The position numbers were made by a program, and so were the translations under genes. Under the pieces are notes generated by a model. That model was not told where the DNA came from, searched no databases, and saw nothing but the letters and a program-made list of their open reading frames with translations. Positions 49,357-59,685 of a stretch of DNA of 64,000 nucleotides are shown one piece after another. Every line of letters begins with the position of its first letter. Position 1 is the stretch's first letter. The stretch lies in assembly GCF_024584515.1 (NCBI RefSeq), contig NZ_CP102173.1, positions 1,674,001 to 1,738,000 on the forward strand, read 5' to 3'. Origin of the DNA: Aeromicrobium wangtongii (GTDB lineage Bacteria; Actinomycetota; Actinomycetes; Propionibacteriales; Nocardioidaceae).

Positions 49357-50798
49357 CGACCGCGTCAGAGACCAACGCACCCAATGCCATCATCGACGCC
49401 AACCCAGGCCTCAAGGATGTCGGCCGCTACGAGTTCGGCTGGGCCGACACCGACGTCGCCGGAGCAAACGTCCAGCGTGGTCTGAGCGAGGATGTCGTCC
49501 GCAACATCTCGGCGCTCAAGAGCGAGCCCGAGTGGATGCTCGACCTGCGTCTGAAGGGCCTGAAGCTGTTCGGTCGCAAGCCCATGCCGACCTGGGGCTC
49601 CGACCTCAGCGGCATCGACTTCGACAACATCAAGTACTTCGTGCGGTCCACCGAGAAGCAGGCCGCCACATGGGACGACCTGCCCGAGGACATCAAGAAC
49701 ACGTACGACCGCCTCGGCATCCCCGAGGCCGAGAAGCAGCGTCTGGTCTCCGGCGTCGCGGCCCAGTACGAGTCCGAGGTCGTCTACCACTCGATCCGTG
49801 AGGACCTCGAGGCCCAGGGCGTGCTGTTCCTGGACACCGACACGGCCCTCAAGGAGCACCCGGAGCTGTTCCGCGAGTACTTCGCCACGATCATCCCGGT
49901 CGGCGACAACAAGTTCTCCGCGCTGAACTCCGCGGTCTGGTCCGGCGGCTCGTTCATCTACGTGCCCAAGGGCGTCCACGTCGACATCCCGCTGCAGGCC
50001 TACTTCCGGATCAACACCGAGAACATGGGCCAGTTCGAGCGCACGCTCATCATCGCGGACGAGGACTCGTACGTGCACTACGTCGAGGGGTGCACCGCGC
50101 CGATCTACTCCTCGGACTCGCTGCACTCGGCCGTCGTGGAGATCATCGTCAAGAAGGGCGCCCGCGTCCGCTACACGACGATCCAGAACTGGTCGAACAA
50201 CGTCTACAACCTGGTGACCAAGCGCGCCGTCTGCGAAGAGGGCGCCACGATGGAGTGGGTCGACGGCAACATCGGCTCCAAGGTCACCATGAAGTACCCC
50301 GCCGTCTACCTCATGGGCGAGCACGCCAAGGGCGAGACGCTGTCGATCGCCTTCGCCGGCGAGGGACAGCACCAGGACGCCGGCGCCAAGATGGTGCACG
50401 CCGCCCCGAACACGTCCAGCTCGATCCTGAGCAAGTCCGTGGCACGCGGCGGTGGACGCACGTCCTACCGCGGCCTGCTGCAGGTGCTCGAGGGCGCCGA
50501 GGGCTCGGCCAGCACCGTCAAGTGCGATGCACTGCTGGTCGACCAGATCAGCCGCTCCGACACCTACCCGTACGTCGACGTCCGCGAGGACGACGTGACC
50601 CTGGGCCATGAGGCCACCGTCTCCAAGCTCAGCGACGACCAGCTCTTCTACTTCATGTCACGCGGCATGGAGGAGGACGAGGCCATGGCGATGATCGTCC
50701 GTGGATTCGTCGAGCCGATCGCGCGCGAGCTGCCCATGGAGTACGCCCTCGAGCTGAACCGCCTCATCGAGCTGCAAATGGAAGGAGCTGTCGGTTGA
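49353..50798 (+). CDS. sufB: Fe-S cluster scaffold subunit SufB
   Basis: 481 residues. SufB, with SufC and SufD, forms the scaffold on which clusters are built. Beta-helix core with [25 protein letters not shown] and [28 protein letters not shown]; conserved Cys in the latter receives sulfur. No intein, unlike mycobacterial SufB. ATG overlaps the sufR stop and the end overlaps sufD in TTGA. Confidence 0.97.
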   Translation: MTTASETNAPNAIIDANPGLKDVGRYEFGWADTDVAGANVQRGLSEDVVRNISALKSEPEWMLDLRLKGLKLFGRKPMPTWGSDLSGIDFDNIKYFVRSTEKQAATWDDLPEDIKNTYDRLGIPEAEKQRLVSGVAAQYESEVVYHSIREDLEAQGVLFLDTDTALKEHPELFREYFATIIPVGDNKFSALNSAVWSGGSFIYVPKGVHVDIPLQAYFRINTENMGQFERTLIIADEDSYVHYVEGCTAPIYSSDSLHSAVVEIIVKKGARVRYTTIQNWSNNVYNLVTKRAVCEEGATMEWVDGNIGSKVTMKYPAVYLMGEHAKGETLSIAFAGEGQHQDAGAKMVHAAPNTSSSILSKSVARGGGRTSYRGLLQVLEGAEGSASTVKCDALLVDQISRSDTYPYVDVREDDVTLGHEATVSKLSDDQLFYFMSRGMEEDEAMAMIVRGFVEPIARELPMEYALELNRLIELQMEGAVG

Positions 50799-51973
50799 CC
50801 GCCAGCACACAGACAGTCGCCGAAGCACTGGAGCTGTCTCCCGTCGAGTCCCACCTGCACCCGGAGGGGTCGTTCGACCTCGCCGACCACGAGGTGCCGA
50901 CCGGTCGCGAGGAGATCTGGCGGTTCACCCCGCTGGCCCGCCTCCGTGACCTGCACAAGGACGCACCGCTCGACGGCACCGGCGTCACGGTCGAGGTCGA
51001 CGCCGCCCCCGGCGTGACCGCCGTGTCCGTCCCGGCCTCGGAATCCGTGCGCGGCCTCTCGGGATACGTCCCGGTCGACCGCGTGTCGGCTCGTGCCTGG
51101 CAGGCGGCCCAGTCGGTCTTCGAGGTCACGATTCCGGCCGACGCCGAGATCGAGGAGCCCACGACGCTGCGGCTGAACGGTGGTGGCGTCGAGAACGCCG
51201 CCGCCGGCCACCTGCTGGTGCGCGCCGGACGCTTCAGCCGGGCCGTCGTCATCGTCGACTACAGCGGCTCGGCCACCTGGGCCGAGAACATCGAGATCGT
51301 CCTCGAGGACGGCGCCCAGCTGACCTTCGTGACGGTCCAGGACTGGAACGACGACAGCGTGCACGTCGTGACGCAGCACGCGCGGGTGGGTCGCGACGCG
51401 ACGTTCAAGCACGTCGCGGTCTCGCTGGGCGGCGACGTCCTGCGGGCCAGCACCTCCGCGGACTACATCGGCACCGGCGGCAGCGTCGAGATGCTCGGCG
51501 TGTACTTCGCCGACGCCGGCCAGCACATGGAGCACCGCCTGTTCGCCGACCACACGGCGCCCCGCACCAAGAGCGATGTCCTCTACAAGGGCGCGCTGCA
51601 GGGCAAGGACGCCCACACGGTCTGGATCGGCAACGTCCTGATCCGCAAGGAGGCCGAGGGCATCGAGACGTTCGAGCAGAACGACAACCTCGTGCTGACC
51701 GACGGCGCCAAGGCGGATTCGGTGCCGAACCTGGAGATCGAGACCGGTGACATCGAGGGCGCCGGACACGCGTCCACGACCGGCCGCTTCGACGACCAGC
51801 ACCTGTTCTACCTGCAGAGCCGCGGCATCCCCGCCGACGAGGCCCGCCGCCTGGTCGTGCACGGCTTCTTCAACGACATCATCCGCCGCATCGGCGTGCC
51901 TGCCCTCCAGGAGCGACTGACCGCTTCGATCGAGGACGAGCTCGCCGAGCACGTCGGACGGCTCGAGCTGTGA
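50795..51973 (+). CDS. sufD: Fe-S cluster scaffold subunit SufD
   Basis: 392 residues, TTG start coupled to sufB. The SufB-like beta-helix and the C-terminal [27 protein letters not shown] block are clear; a His in [15 protein letters not shown] region is the usual Fe ligand at the SufB-SufD interface. End overlaps the Rieske gene in GTGA. Confidence 0.96.
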   Translation: MTASTQTVAEALELSPVESHLHPEGSFDLADHEVPTGREEIWRFTPLARLRDLHKDAPLDGTGVTVEVDAAPGVTAVSVPASESVRGLSGYVPVDRVSARAWQAAQSVFEVTIPADAEIEEPTTLRLNGGGVENAAAGHLLVRAGRFSRAVVIVDYSGSATWAENIEIVLEDGAQLTFVTVQDWNDDSVHVVTQHARVGRDATFKHVAVSLGGDVLRASTSADYIGTGGSVEMLGVYFADAGQHMEHRLFADHTAPRTKSDVLYKGALQGKDAHTVWIGNVLIRKEAEGIETFEQNDNLVLTDGAKADSVPNLEIETGDIEGAGHASTTGRFDDQHLFYLQSRGIPADEARRLVVHGFFNDIIRRIGVPALQERLTASIEDELAEHVGRLEL

Positions 51974-52290
51974 GCTTCACCGAGGCCGCACAGCTCGCGG
52001 ACGTGCCCGACGGGGGAGTCCTGAGCGTCAAGGTCGACGGTCAGGAGATCGCCCTGGTGCGCGACGGCGACGATGTCTACGCCATTCGCGACGAGTGCTC
52101 GCACGCGTCCATCCCGCTGTCCGAGGGTGAGGTGGAGGGATGCGAGATCGAGTGCTGGCTGCACGGATCGCGCTTCGACGTCCGCACGGGCAAGCCGCTG
52201 AACCTGCCGGCCACCGAGCCGGTTCCGACCTATTCCACCCAGATCGAGGGAGAGACCGTGATGGTCGATCTCTCCACCCCCAGGAGCTGA
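51970..52290 (+). CDS. Rieske-type [2Fe-2S] ferredoxin
   Basis: 106 residues. Ligands C43-x-H45 (ECSHASIPL) and C62-x2-H65 (ECWLHGSRFD) complete the Rieske site; the fold matches the ferredoxin subunit of non-heme iron oxygenases. In actinobacterial suf operons it may supply electrons for cluster assembly; role inferred from position between sufD and sufC. Confidence 0.93.
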   Translation: MSFTEAAQLADVPDGGVLSVKVDGQEIALVRDGDDVYAIRDECSHASIPLSEGEVEGCEIECWLHGSRFDVRTGKPLNLPATEPVPTYSTQIEGETVMVDLSTPRS

Positions 52291-52293
52291 ACA

Positions 52294-53051
<758 letters not shown>

Positions 53052-53055
<4 letters not shown>

Positions 53056-54323
53056 CCATCGTCGAGGGCACCAGCACGTTCGACGTCGCCAGGATCAGGG
53101 AGGACTTCCCGATCCTGGGCCGTCGCCTGTCCGGAGACCTTCCGCTGGTGTACCTCGACAGTGCCAACACCTCGCAGAAGCCGCGGCAGGTCATCGACGC
53201 GATCGATGACCACTACCGCAGCCACAACGCCAATGTGGCGCGGGCGATGCACCAGCTCGGTGCCGAGGCGAGCGAGGCCTTCGAGCTCGGCCGCGACAAG
53301 GTCGCTGCTTTCATCGGCGCGCCGAGCCGCGACGAGGTCATCTTCACCAAGAACGCGTCCGAGGCGCTGAACCTCGTGGCCCGCGTGCTCGGTGAGGCGT
53401 CCTTCGAGGGGCAGGGACGTGTCGGTGCAGGCGACGAGATCGTCATCACCGAGATGGAGCACCACTCCAACATCGTCCCGTGGCAGCAGCTGGCCCAGCG
53501 GACCGGCGCGACCCTGCGCTGGTTCGGCGTGACCGACGAGGGCCGGCTCGACCTGGACGACATCGACACGCTCATCACCGAGCGCACCAAGATCGTGTCG
53601 CTGACCTGGGTGTCGAACATGCTGGGCACGATCAACCCGCTGGACGTCGTGATCGCCAAGGCGCACTCGGTCGGTGCCCTGGTCGTCGTCGACGCCTCGC
53701 AGGCCGTCCCGCAGATCCCCGTCGACGTCGCGGCGCTCGGTGCGGACTTCGTCGCGTTCACCGGGCACAAGCTCGTCGGGCCGACCGGCATCGGCGTGCT
53801 GTGGGGACGTTACGACCTGCTGGCCGAGCTGCCCCCGTTCCTGGGCGGCGGCGAGATGATCGAGACCGTCACGATGCAGGGCTCGACGTACGCCCCGCCG
53901 CCGGCGCGGTTCGAGGCCGGGACGCCGCCCATCGCCCAGTCCGTCGGGCTCGGCGCGGCGGTGGACTACCTCAGCGCCATCGGCATGGAGAACGTCGCGG
54001 CGCACGAGCAGCGGATCACCGCCTATGCGCTGGGCGCCATGCAGGAGATCGACGGCCTGACGGTCGTCGGTCCCAAGGAGGCCGTCATGCGCGGGGGAGC
54101 GATCAGCTTCACCCTCGACGGCGTCCACCCGCACGACGTCTCCCAGCTGCTCGACTCGCGTGGCGTCGCGGTCCGCGCGGGGCACCACTGCGCCAAGCCG
54201 GCTCACCTGCGCTTCGGCGTGCAGTCGACGACGCGTGCGTCGTTCTACCTGTACACGACCGAGCAGGAAATTGATGCGCTGGTCGAGGCGTTGCACCACA
54301 CCAAGAAGTACTTCGGAGCCTGA
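53052..54323 (+). CDS. sufS: Cysteine desulfurase SufS
   Basis: 423 residues, PLP-dependent group II desulfurase giving persulfide sulfur. Schiff-base Lys240 in FTGHKLVGPTGIG and catalytic Cys380 in RAGHHCAKPAHLRFG. N-terminal DFPILGRRLSGDLPLVYLDSANTSQKP is typical. GTG start overlaps sufC. Confidence 0.97.
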
Positions 54324-54331
54324 GGGGAACT

Positions 54332-54802
54332 GTGAACGTCGACTCGCTGTACCAGGAGATCATCCTGGACCACTACAAGCACCCGCACGGTGCGGGCCTG
54401 CGCGAGCCCTTCGAGGCCGAGGTGCACCACGTCAACCCCACCTGCGGTGACGAGATCACGCTGCGGGTGCACCTGGATGGCGAGACCGTCAGCGATGTCT
54501 CGTACGACGCGCAGGGCTGCTCGATCAGCCAGGCGTCCGTGTCGGTGCTCAACGACCTGATCATCGGCAAGAGCGTCACCCAGGGCATGTCGGTGCTCGA
54601 CACCTTCACCGAGCTCATGCAGGGCAAGGGCAAGGTCGAGCCCGACGAGGACGTCCTCGAGGACGGCATCGCCTTCGCCGGCGTCGCCCAGTTCCCGGCA
54701 CGCGTCAAGTGCGCGCTGCTGGGCTGGATGGCCTGGAAGGACGCCGTGTCGCAAGCACTTGTCACCACCTCCACTTCTTCAACCACGGGAGATCCCGCAT
54801 GA
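54332..54802 (+). CDS. sufU: Sulfur acceptor SufU
   Basis: 156 residues. SufU takes persulfide sulfur from SufS in Gram-positives. Zinc ligands C38 and D40 (NPTCGDEITL), C63 (AQGCSISQAS) and C127 (ARVKCALLGW) are all present. GTG start 8 nt after sufS; its end overlaps the next gene in ATGA. Confidence 0.96.
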   Translation: MNVDSLYQEIILDHYKHPHGAGLREPFEAEVHHVNPTCGDEITLRVHLDGETVSDVSYDAQGCSISQASVSVLNDLIIGKSVTQGMSVLDTFTELMQGKGKVEPDEDVLEDGIAFAGVAQFPARVKCALLGWMAWKDAVSQALVTTSTSSTTGDPA

Positions 54803-55161
54803 CCACCGACCACAGCGACCTGCCCGAGGTGTCGACGGCACCCGCCGGTGCCACCACGACCGAGGACGTCCTCGAGGCGATGAAGGACGTCGTCGACCCC
54901 GAGCTGGGCATCAACGTGGTCGATCTCGGCCTCGTCTACGGAGCCGAGGTCGACGAGCACAGCAACACCGTGCTGTCGATGACGCTGACGTCCGCGGCCT
55001 GCCCGCTGACCGATGTCATCGAGGACCAGACCCGCGCCGCGCTGGACGGCATCGTCAACGACTTCCGGATCGAGTGGGTCTGGATGCCGCCGTGGGGCCC
55101 GGACAAGATCACCGACGACGGCCGCGAGATGCTCCGCGCCCTCGGCTTCAACATCGGCTGA
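54799..55161 (+). CDS. Metal-sulfur cluster assembly factor (MIP18/SufT-like)
   Basis: 120 residues. MKDVVDPELGINVVDLGLVYG and LTSAACPLTDVIEDQ are the DUF59/MIP18 signatures with the conserved Cys; such proteins help Fe-S cluster maturation. Last gene of the suf operon. The stop codon is the first element of the palindromic cluster that follows. Confidence 0.93.
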   Translation: MTTDHSDLPEVSTAPAGATTTEDVLEAMKDVVDPELGINVVDLGLVYGAEVDEHSNTVLSMTLTSAACPLTDVIEDQTRAALDGIVNDFRIEWVWMPPWGPDKITDDGREMLRALGFNIG

Positions 55162-55268
55162 CGAGTCACCCAGTACCGCTGACGAGTCACCCAGGACCGC
55201 TGAGGAGTCACAAGGTGTCGAGACTCACGTCTCGATCGTGACTCGTCAGCGGTCCTACGTGACTCGTC
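55160..55268. repeat. Compound palindrome after the suf operon
   Basis: GACGAGTCAC occurs at 55160 and 55181, with GAGGAGTCAC at 55202; the complements GTGACTCGTC lie at 55238 and 55259. The 18-bp arm GGACCGCTGAGGAGTCAC (55194-55211) pairs with 55238-55255 with one mismatch, around a perfect hairpin CGAGACtcacGTCTCG (55219-55234). The first base lies inside the suf stop codon. Confidence 0.85.
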
Positions 55269-55272
55269 GGCG

Positions 55273-55278
55273 TAGGAT
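55273..55278 (+). promoter_or_regulatory. -10 box TAGGAT before ABC-F gene
   Basis: TAGGAT ends 7 nt before a GTG at 55285, immediately after the palindrome; transcript would start about 78 nt before the ABC-F ATG. Confidence 0.55.
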
Positions 55279-55284
55279 GGATGG

Positions 55285-55308
55285 GTGAGCTTCTACCAGC
55301 GGGAATGA
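55285..55308 (+). CDS. Possible leaderless 7-codon leader peptide (MSFYQRE)
   Basis: GTG at the predicted +1 opens a frame of seven codons, GTG AGC TTC TAC CAG CGG, then GAA and TGA, 54 nt before the ABC-F ATG. Leader peptides that sense stalled ribosomes are known upstream of several ABC-F genes. Chance occurrence is possible. Confidence 0.35.
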   Translation: MSFYQRE

Positions 55309-55362
55309 CGTCGAGCTTCGCTCCGTCGACCCCACTCACACTTCCCATATCGAAGGTTGTTC

Positions 55363-56961
55363 ATGCTCACCGTCTCCAATGTGGAGCTGCGCTTCGGCGC
55401 GCGCGTCCTGATGTCCGATGTCTCCTTCCGCGTCGACAAGGGCGACAAGATCGGTCTCGTCGGACGCAATGGCGCCGGCAAGACCACCCTGACCCGGATG
55501 CTGTCCGGCGACGGCCAGCCCGCCCAGGGGACGATCACGTCCACGGGCAAGATCGGCTACCTCCCGCAGGACCCCAAGTCCGGCGACCTGTCGACGACCG
55601 CTCGTGACCGCATCCTCGGCGCCCGCGGGCTCGACGAGGCGCTCACCGTGATGCGCAAGGCCGAGATCGACATGGGCTCGCCCGATCCGCAGATCGCTGA
55701 GAAGGCCATGAAGGCCTACAGCCGGGCCGAGACGATGTTCGGAGCCGGCGGTGGCTATGCCGCCGAGTCCGAGGCCGCGACGATCTCGCACGCCCTGGGA
55801 CTGCCCGACCGCGTGCTGGACCAGCCGCTGTCGACCCTGTCGGGCGGTCAGCGCCGCCGCATCGAGCTGGCGCGCATCCTGTTCTCCGACGCCGACACGC
55901 TGCTGCTCGACGAGCCGACCAACCACCTGGACGCCGACTCGGTCACCTGGCTGCGTGGCTTCCTGAAGACGTACTCCGGCGGCATCGTGATCATCAGCCA
56001 CGACGTCGACCTGATCGAGGAGACCGTCAACAAGGTCCTGTACCTCGACGCGAACCGCGCCACGATCGACATCTACAACATGGGCTGGAAGTCCTACGTC
56101 AAGCAGCGCGAGGCCGACGAGGCCCGTCGCAAGCGCGAGCGTGCCCTCGCGGTCAAGAAGGCCGATGCGCTGACCAGCCAGGCCAACAAGTTCCGCGCCA
56201 AGGCGTCGAAGGCGTCCACGGCCCAGCAGATGCTGCGCCGCGCCGAGCAGCTCGTCTCGGGGCTCGAGGGCGAGCGGGTCCAGGACAAGGTCGCCAACAT
56301 CAAGTTCCCGAAGCCGGCCCCGTGCGGCAAGACGCCGCTCATGGCCGAGGGGCTGTCGAAGTCCTACGGCTCGCTGGAGATCTTCCTGGACGTCGGCCTG
56401 GCGATCGACAAGGGCAGCCGCGTCGTGATCCTGGGCCTCAACGGCGCCGGAAAGACCACGCTGCTGCGCATGCTGGCCGGCACGCTGGAGTCCGACGGCG
56501 GCAGGATCATCCCGGGCCACGGCCTGAAGATCGGCTACTTCGCGCAGGAGCACGAGACGCTCGACACCTCGCGCACCGTTCTGGAGAACATGCAGGCGCA
56601 GGCGCCGCAGCTCACCGACACCGAGGCACGCAGCGTGCTCGGCTCGTTCCTGTTCAGCGGTGACGACACCTCCAAGCCGGCCGGCGTCCTGTCCGGTGGC
56701 GAGAAGACGCGTCTGGCCCTGGCCAGCCTCATCGTCTCCAGCGCGAACGTCCTGCTGCTCGACGAGCCCACCAACAACCTCGACCCGGCATCACGCGAAG
56801 AGGTGCTGCGCGCGATCCGCAACTACGAGGGTGCCATCGTGCTGGTCTCCCACGACGAGGGCGCTGTGCGGGCCCTGGAGCCCGACCGCGTGCTGCTGCT
56901 GCCCGATGGCGACGAGGACCTGTGGTCCGAGTCCTACCTCGACCTGGTCACCCTGGCGTAG
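55363..56961 (+). CDS. ABC-F family ATPase
   Basis: 532 residues, two ABC domains without membrane segments. Walker A GRNGAGKTTLTRM and GLNGAGKTTLLRM, signatures LSGGQRRRIELARI and LSGGEKTRLALASL, Walker B LLLDEPTNHLDADS and LLLDEPTNNLDPAS, joined by a basic linker (KRERALAVKKADAL...AKASKASTAQQ) that reaches into the ribosome in this family. Acts on stalled or idle ribosomes (EttA-like) or protects against antibiotics; which one is unclear. ATG 55363 used; TTG 55357 is possible. Confidence 0.94.
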   Translation: MLTVSNVELRFGARVLMSDVSFRVDKGDKIGLVGRNGAGKTTLTRMLSGDGQPAQGTITSTGKIGYLPQDPKSGDLSTTARDRILGARGLDEALTVMRKAEIDMGSPDPQIAEKAMKAYSRAETMFGAGGGYAAESEAATISHALGLPDRVLDQPLSTLSGGQRRRIELARILFSDADTLLLDEPTNHLDADSVTWLRGFLKTYSGGIVIISHDVDLIEETVNKVLYLDANRATIDIYNMGWKSYVKQREADEARRKRERALAVKKADALTSQANKFRAKASKASTAQQMLRRAEQLVSGLEGERVQDKVANIKFPKPAPCGKTPLMAEGLSKSYGSLEIFLDVGLAIDKGSRVVILGLNGAGKTTLLRMLAGTLESDGGRIIPGHGLKIGYFAQEHETLDTSRTVLENMQAQAPQLTDTEARSVLGSFLFSGDDTSKPAGVLSGGEKTRLALASLIVSSANVLLLDEPTNNLDPASREEVLRAIRNYEGAIVLVSHDEGAVRALEPDRVLLLPDGDEDLWSESYLDLVTLA

Positions 56962-56979
56962 GGCGCGCGGCTCCGCCGC

Positions 56980-57249
56980 TCCGGCCGTTCGTACCTCACG
57001 GCCGCCGGGCTTCGCCCGGGCGCCTGCCTTCGGTCGCTTCGCTCCCTCGGCCCATGGTCGGGACGAGTCCTCCGGCCGTTCGTACCTCACGGCCGCCGGG
57101 CTTCGCCCGGGCGCCTGCCTTCGGTCGCTTCGCTCCCTCGGCCCATGGTCGGGACGAGTCCTCCGGGCGTTCGTACCTCACGGCCGCCGGGCTTCGCCCG
57201 GGCGCCTGCCTTCGGTCGCTTCGCTCCCTCGGCCCATGGTCGGGACGAG
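56980..57249. repeat. 91-bp tandem repeat, three copies
   Basis: Units 56980-57070, 57071-57161 and 57162-57249 are almost identical (TCCGGCCGTTCGTACC against TCCGGGCGTTCGTACC at the third start). Each holds the hairpin CCGGGCTTCGCCCGG and CTTCGGTCGCTTCGCTCC. It lies between the convergent ABC-F and SURF1 genes, starting 18 nt after the ABC-F stop. The third copy encodes the SURF1 C-terminus. Confidence 0.95.
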
Positions 57250-58011
57250 CTGCCGCTCGGCGGCGAACCCGTCGATGCGGGTGGGCTTGCGGCGTTCCTT
57301 GGCCTCGGCGCGCGCGAACCAGAAGTAGCCGACGACGGCCAGCAGGGCGAAGAACCACCACTGCAGGGCGTAGAAGAAGTGCGGACCCTGCCCGAGCTCC
57401 GGCTTCGGCTCGACGGCCAGCCCGGCCGACGGTGCGGGGGACTGCTTCTGCAGGTTGACGTAGCCATCGATGAGGTCGTACGGGACGAAGTCGGCCATTC
57501 CGTCGCTGGAGATGGCACGGACCTGGCCGTCGTTGGGCCGGACAGCGCCGCCAGTGGCGCCGTTGTCCTTGCGCAGCCAACCCTCGATCGTGACCTCACC
57601 CGTTGCCGGATCCGGGACGTCGGGATGGCTGACGTTGTTCTGGGTCTCCATCCAGCCGCGGTCGACCAGGAGGGCCGCGCCCGAGTCGAGGACGAGCGGT
57701 GTGACGACGTTGACGCCGGGCGCGCCGTCGCGGGTCGAGAACTTGACCGTGACCTGGTGGTCGAGGTCATAGGTGCCGGTGGCGCGGACGCGGGTCCACT
57801 CGTTCGACTTGTCGACCTCGGTGCCGGCAGGCAGTGCGGTGGACAGGTCGACGGGGTCGGCTCCGAAGTGCTTGGTGATCGCGTCATTGCGGTCGAATCG
57901 CTGCTGGAGCTTGTCCATCTGCCAGAAACCGAGACGGGTGCAGATGGCGGCGAGCAGGACCACGAAGATGGCAAAGCCGATCCAGCGTGCGCTCAGAAGG
58001 AAGCGGTACAC
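57178..58011 (-). CDS. SURF1 family cytochrome oxidase assembly protein
   Basis: 277 residues from a leaderless GTG. Two membrane helices frame an external domain: about 12-30 and 224-244, the SURF1 topology. Inner marks are FWQMDKLQQRFDRND, ALLVDRGWM and PHFFYALQWWFFALLAV. SURF1 helps insert heme a into oxidase, in line with ctaA and ctaB in the window. The last 23 residues (LVPTMGRGSEATEG through EARRP) and the stop are encoded by the 91-bp repeat and are unlikely to be functional family sequence. Confidence 0.93.
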   Translation of the reverse strand: MYRFLLSARWIGFAIFVVLLAAICTRLGFWQMDKLQQRFDRNDAITKHFGADPVDLSTALPAGTEVDKSNEWTRVRATGTYDLDHQVTVKFSTRDGAPGVNVVTPLVLDSGAALLVDRGWMETQNNVSHPDVPDPATGEVTIEGWLRKDNGATGGAVRPNDGQVRAISSDGMADFVPYDLIDGYVNLQKQSPAPSAGLAVEPKPELGQGPHFFYALQWWFFALLAVVGYFWFARAEAKERRKPTRIDGFAAERQLVPTMGRGSEATEGRRPGEARRP

Positions 58012-58017
58012 ACCACG

Positions 58018-58023
58018 AGATTA
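58018..58023 (-). promoter_or_regulatory. -10 box TAATCT for SURF1, leaderless
   Basis: On the minus strand TAATCT ends 7 nt before GTG 58011. Confidence 0.6.
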
Positions 58024-58067
58024 GTTCGCCGTCCAAGCACGCTCCGAGCGGGCTGGTCCGATCGACC

Positions 58068-58073
58068 TAGGAT
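58068..58073 (+). promoter_or_regulatory. -10 box TAGGAT for moaA, leaderless
   Basis: TAGGAT ends 7 nt before ATG 58080. Confidence 0.6.
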
Positions 58074-58079
58074 GTACCA

Positions 58080-59066
58080 ATGGAGCTGATCGACAGGCAC
58101 GGGCGGGTCGCGACGGACCTGCGCGTGTCGTTGACCGATCGGTGCAATCTGCGCTGCCAGTACTGCATGCCGGCCGAAGGGCTCGACTGGCTCCCGACCG
58201 AGGACACGCTGACCGATGACGAGCTGAACCGGCTGATCCGCATCGGCGTCGAGGTGCTCGGCATCCGCGACGTCCGGTTCACCGGCGGCGAGCCGCTGCT
58301 GCGCCGCAGCCTGCCGTCGATCGTGGCCACGACCAAGGCGCTCCCGTCCCGCCCGCGGACCGCGATGACGTCCAACGGCCTGGGACTCAAGCACACCGCC
58401 GGGGCACTGGCTGCCGCCGGGCTCGACCGGGTCAACATCAGCCTCGACACGACCGATCCGGCGACCTTCGAGCGGATCACGCGGCGCAATCGGCTCCACG
58501 ACGTCATCGACGGTCTCGCAGCGGCCCACGAGGCCGGCCTGCGCCCGGTCAAGATCAATGCGGTGCTGCTGCGCGGCATCAACGACCACGAAGCACCCGA
58601 TCTGCTGCGCTGGTCCATGAAGCACGAGTACGAGCTGCGGTTCATCGAGCAGATGCCGCTCGACGCACAGCACGGGTGGAGCCGTGAGGCCATGGTCACC
58701 GCGGACGAGACGCTCGCGCTGCTCGGCGATCACTTCCGGCTGACACCGCTGGACGGCCGCGGGTCCGCACCGGCCGAGAAGTTCCTCGTCGACGACGGCC
58801 CCCACACCGTCGGCATCATCGGCTCGGTCACCAAGCCGTTCTGCGGCGACTGCAACCGCGTCCGCCTGACCGCGGACGGTCAGATCATGAACTGCCTGTT
58901 CGCCCGCGAGGAGTCAGATCTGCGAGCCTCGATGCGTGCCGGCGCCTCGGACGTCCAGATCGCCGAGCGCTGGGCGGCAGCGATGATGACCAAGCTGCCC
59001 GGCCACGGCATCGACGACCCGACGTTCCTGCAGTCGGACCGGCCGATGTCGGCCATCGGCGGCTGA
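58080..59066 (+). CDS. moaA: GTP 3',8-cyclase MoaA
   Basis: 328 residues. Radical-SAM enzyme for the first step of molybdenum cofactor synthesis. N-terminal cluster C22-x3-C26-x2-C29 (CNLRCQYC), C-terminal cluster C255, C258 and C272 (FCGDCNRVRLTADGQIMNC), and the SAIGG end. Other moa genes are not in the window. Confidence 0.97.
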   Translation: MELIDRHGRVATDLRVSLTDRCNLRCQYCMPAEGLDWLPTEDTLTDDELNRLIRIGVEVLGIRDVRFTGGEPLLRRSLPSIVATTKALPSRPRTAMTSNGLGLKHTAGALAAAGLDRVNISLDTTDPATFERITRRNRLHDVIDGLAAAHEAGLRPVKINAVLLRGINDHEAPDLLRWSMKHEYELRFIEQMPLDAQHGWSREAMVTADETLALLGDHFRLTPLDGRGSAPAEKFLVDDGPHTVGIIGSVTKPFCGDCNRVRLTADGQIMNCLFAREESDLRASMRAGASDVQIAERWAAAMMTKLPGHGIDDPTFLQSDRPMSAIGG

Positions 59067-59077
59067 GCCGGCCCGGC

Positions 59078-59266
59078 TCAGACCGGCTGGGTCTCGCGGT
59101 AGAAGCCGCGAGCGTCCAGGAACGAGCGCAGCGACTGCTCGTGCTCGGCGCAGGCCAGCCAGATCTTGCGGCGGTCGGGGGTGTGCAGCTTCGGGTTGTT
59201 CCACACCACCTGGTGCTGCGCGGCGGCGGTGCATCCCTTGGCCGAGCAGATCAGCTCCTCAGCCAT
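59078..59266 (-). CDS. Small Cys-containing protein, function unknown
   Basis: 62 residues. MAEELICSAKGCTAAAQHQVVWNNPKLHTPDRRKIWLACAEHEQSLRSFLDARGF has CxxxxC and CAEH spacing that could bind zinc. Similar short proteins next to DUF3099 genes in actinobacteria are sometimes mislabelled acetone carboxylase. The ATG lies inside the end of the DUF3099 gene (8-nt overlap), so they are coupled. Confidence 0.75.
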   Translation of the reverse strand: MAEELICSAKGCTAAAQHQVVWNNPKLHTPDRRKIWLACAEHEQSLRSFLDARGFYRETQPV

Positions 59267-59597
59267 GGTCGATCTCGGGGGAGCGAGGCGCATCGATCTG
59301 CTTGCCGTTCTCGGGGCCGAACGGGGACGGCCCGTCGCCCTTCTTGCGCACGCCCGCGTTGGCGAACACCACGGCGATGTAGGGCAGGAAGAGCGCACCG
59401 ACGAACATCAGCCAGCCGAGCACCTTCCACGGCATCGGCTGCATGACCAGCACGACGCCGCCCAGGAAGCACACGGTGCGGATCCCCATCGAGATGGCGT
59501 ATCGCTTCTCGCGACGCACCCGGTCGGCGGTCTGTGACTCGGCGGCTGTGGTGATCGAGAAGACCTGCTGCTTGCGGGGTTCGCGGGGTTCTGGCAC
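59259..59597 (-). CDS. DUF3099 membrane protein
   Basis: 112 residues, leaderless GTG. FSITTAAESQTADRVRREKRYAISMGIRTVCFLGGVVL, then a second helix WLMFVGALFLPYIAVVFANAG: two membrane helices, the DUF3099 layout. Function unknown. Confidence 0.88.
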   Translation of the reverse strand: MPEPREPRKQQVFSITTAAESQTADRVRREKRYAISMGIRTVCFLGGVVLVMQPMPWKVLGWLMFVGALFLPYIAVVFANAGVRKKGDGPSPFGPENGKQIDAPRSPEIDHG

Positions 59598-59603
59598 CTA
59601 CTC

Positions 59604-59609
59604 AGCCTA
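59604..59609 (-). promoter_or_regulatory. -10 box TAGGCT for DUF3099 gene, leaderless
   Basis: On the minus strand TAGGCT ends 7 nt before GTG 59597; the same hexamer as uvrB. Confidence 0.6.
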
Positions 59610-59672
59610 CGCCGGTGGCTGAACCGTGCAGGACGTACGCCGCGCCTCTCGCCGTCAGCCCGTCCGGGGCCG

Positions 59673-59678
59673 TACCCT
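59673..59678 (+). promoter_or_regulatory. -10 box TACCCT for dodecin, leaderless
   Basis: TACCCT ends 8 nt before ATG 59686 and 2 nt before an in-frame ATG at 59680; spacing favours the second. Confidence 0.5.
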
Positions 59679-59685
59679 CATGGGC

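Noticed and set aside
56980..57249. CRISPR-like array
   Set aside because: The 91-bp units are adjacent with no unique spacers and no cas genes are nearby; they are plain tandem repeats.
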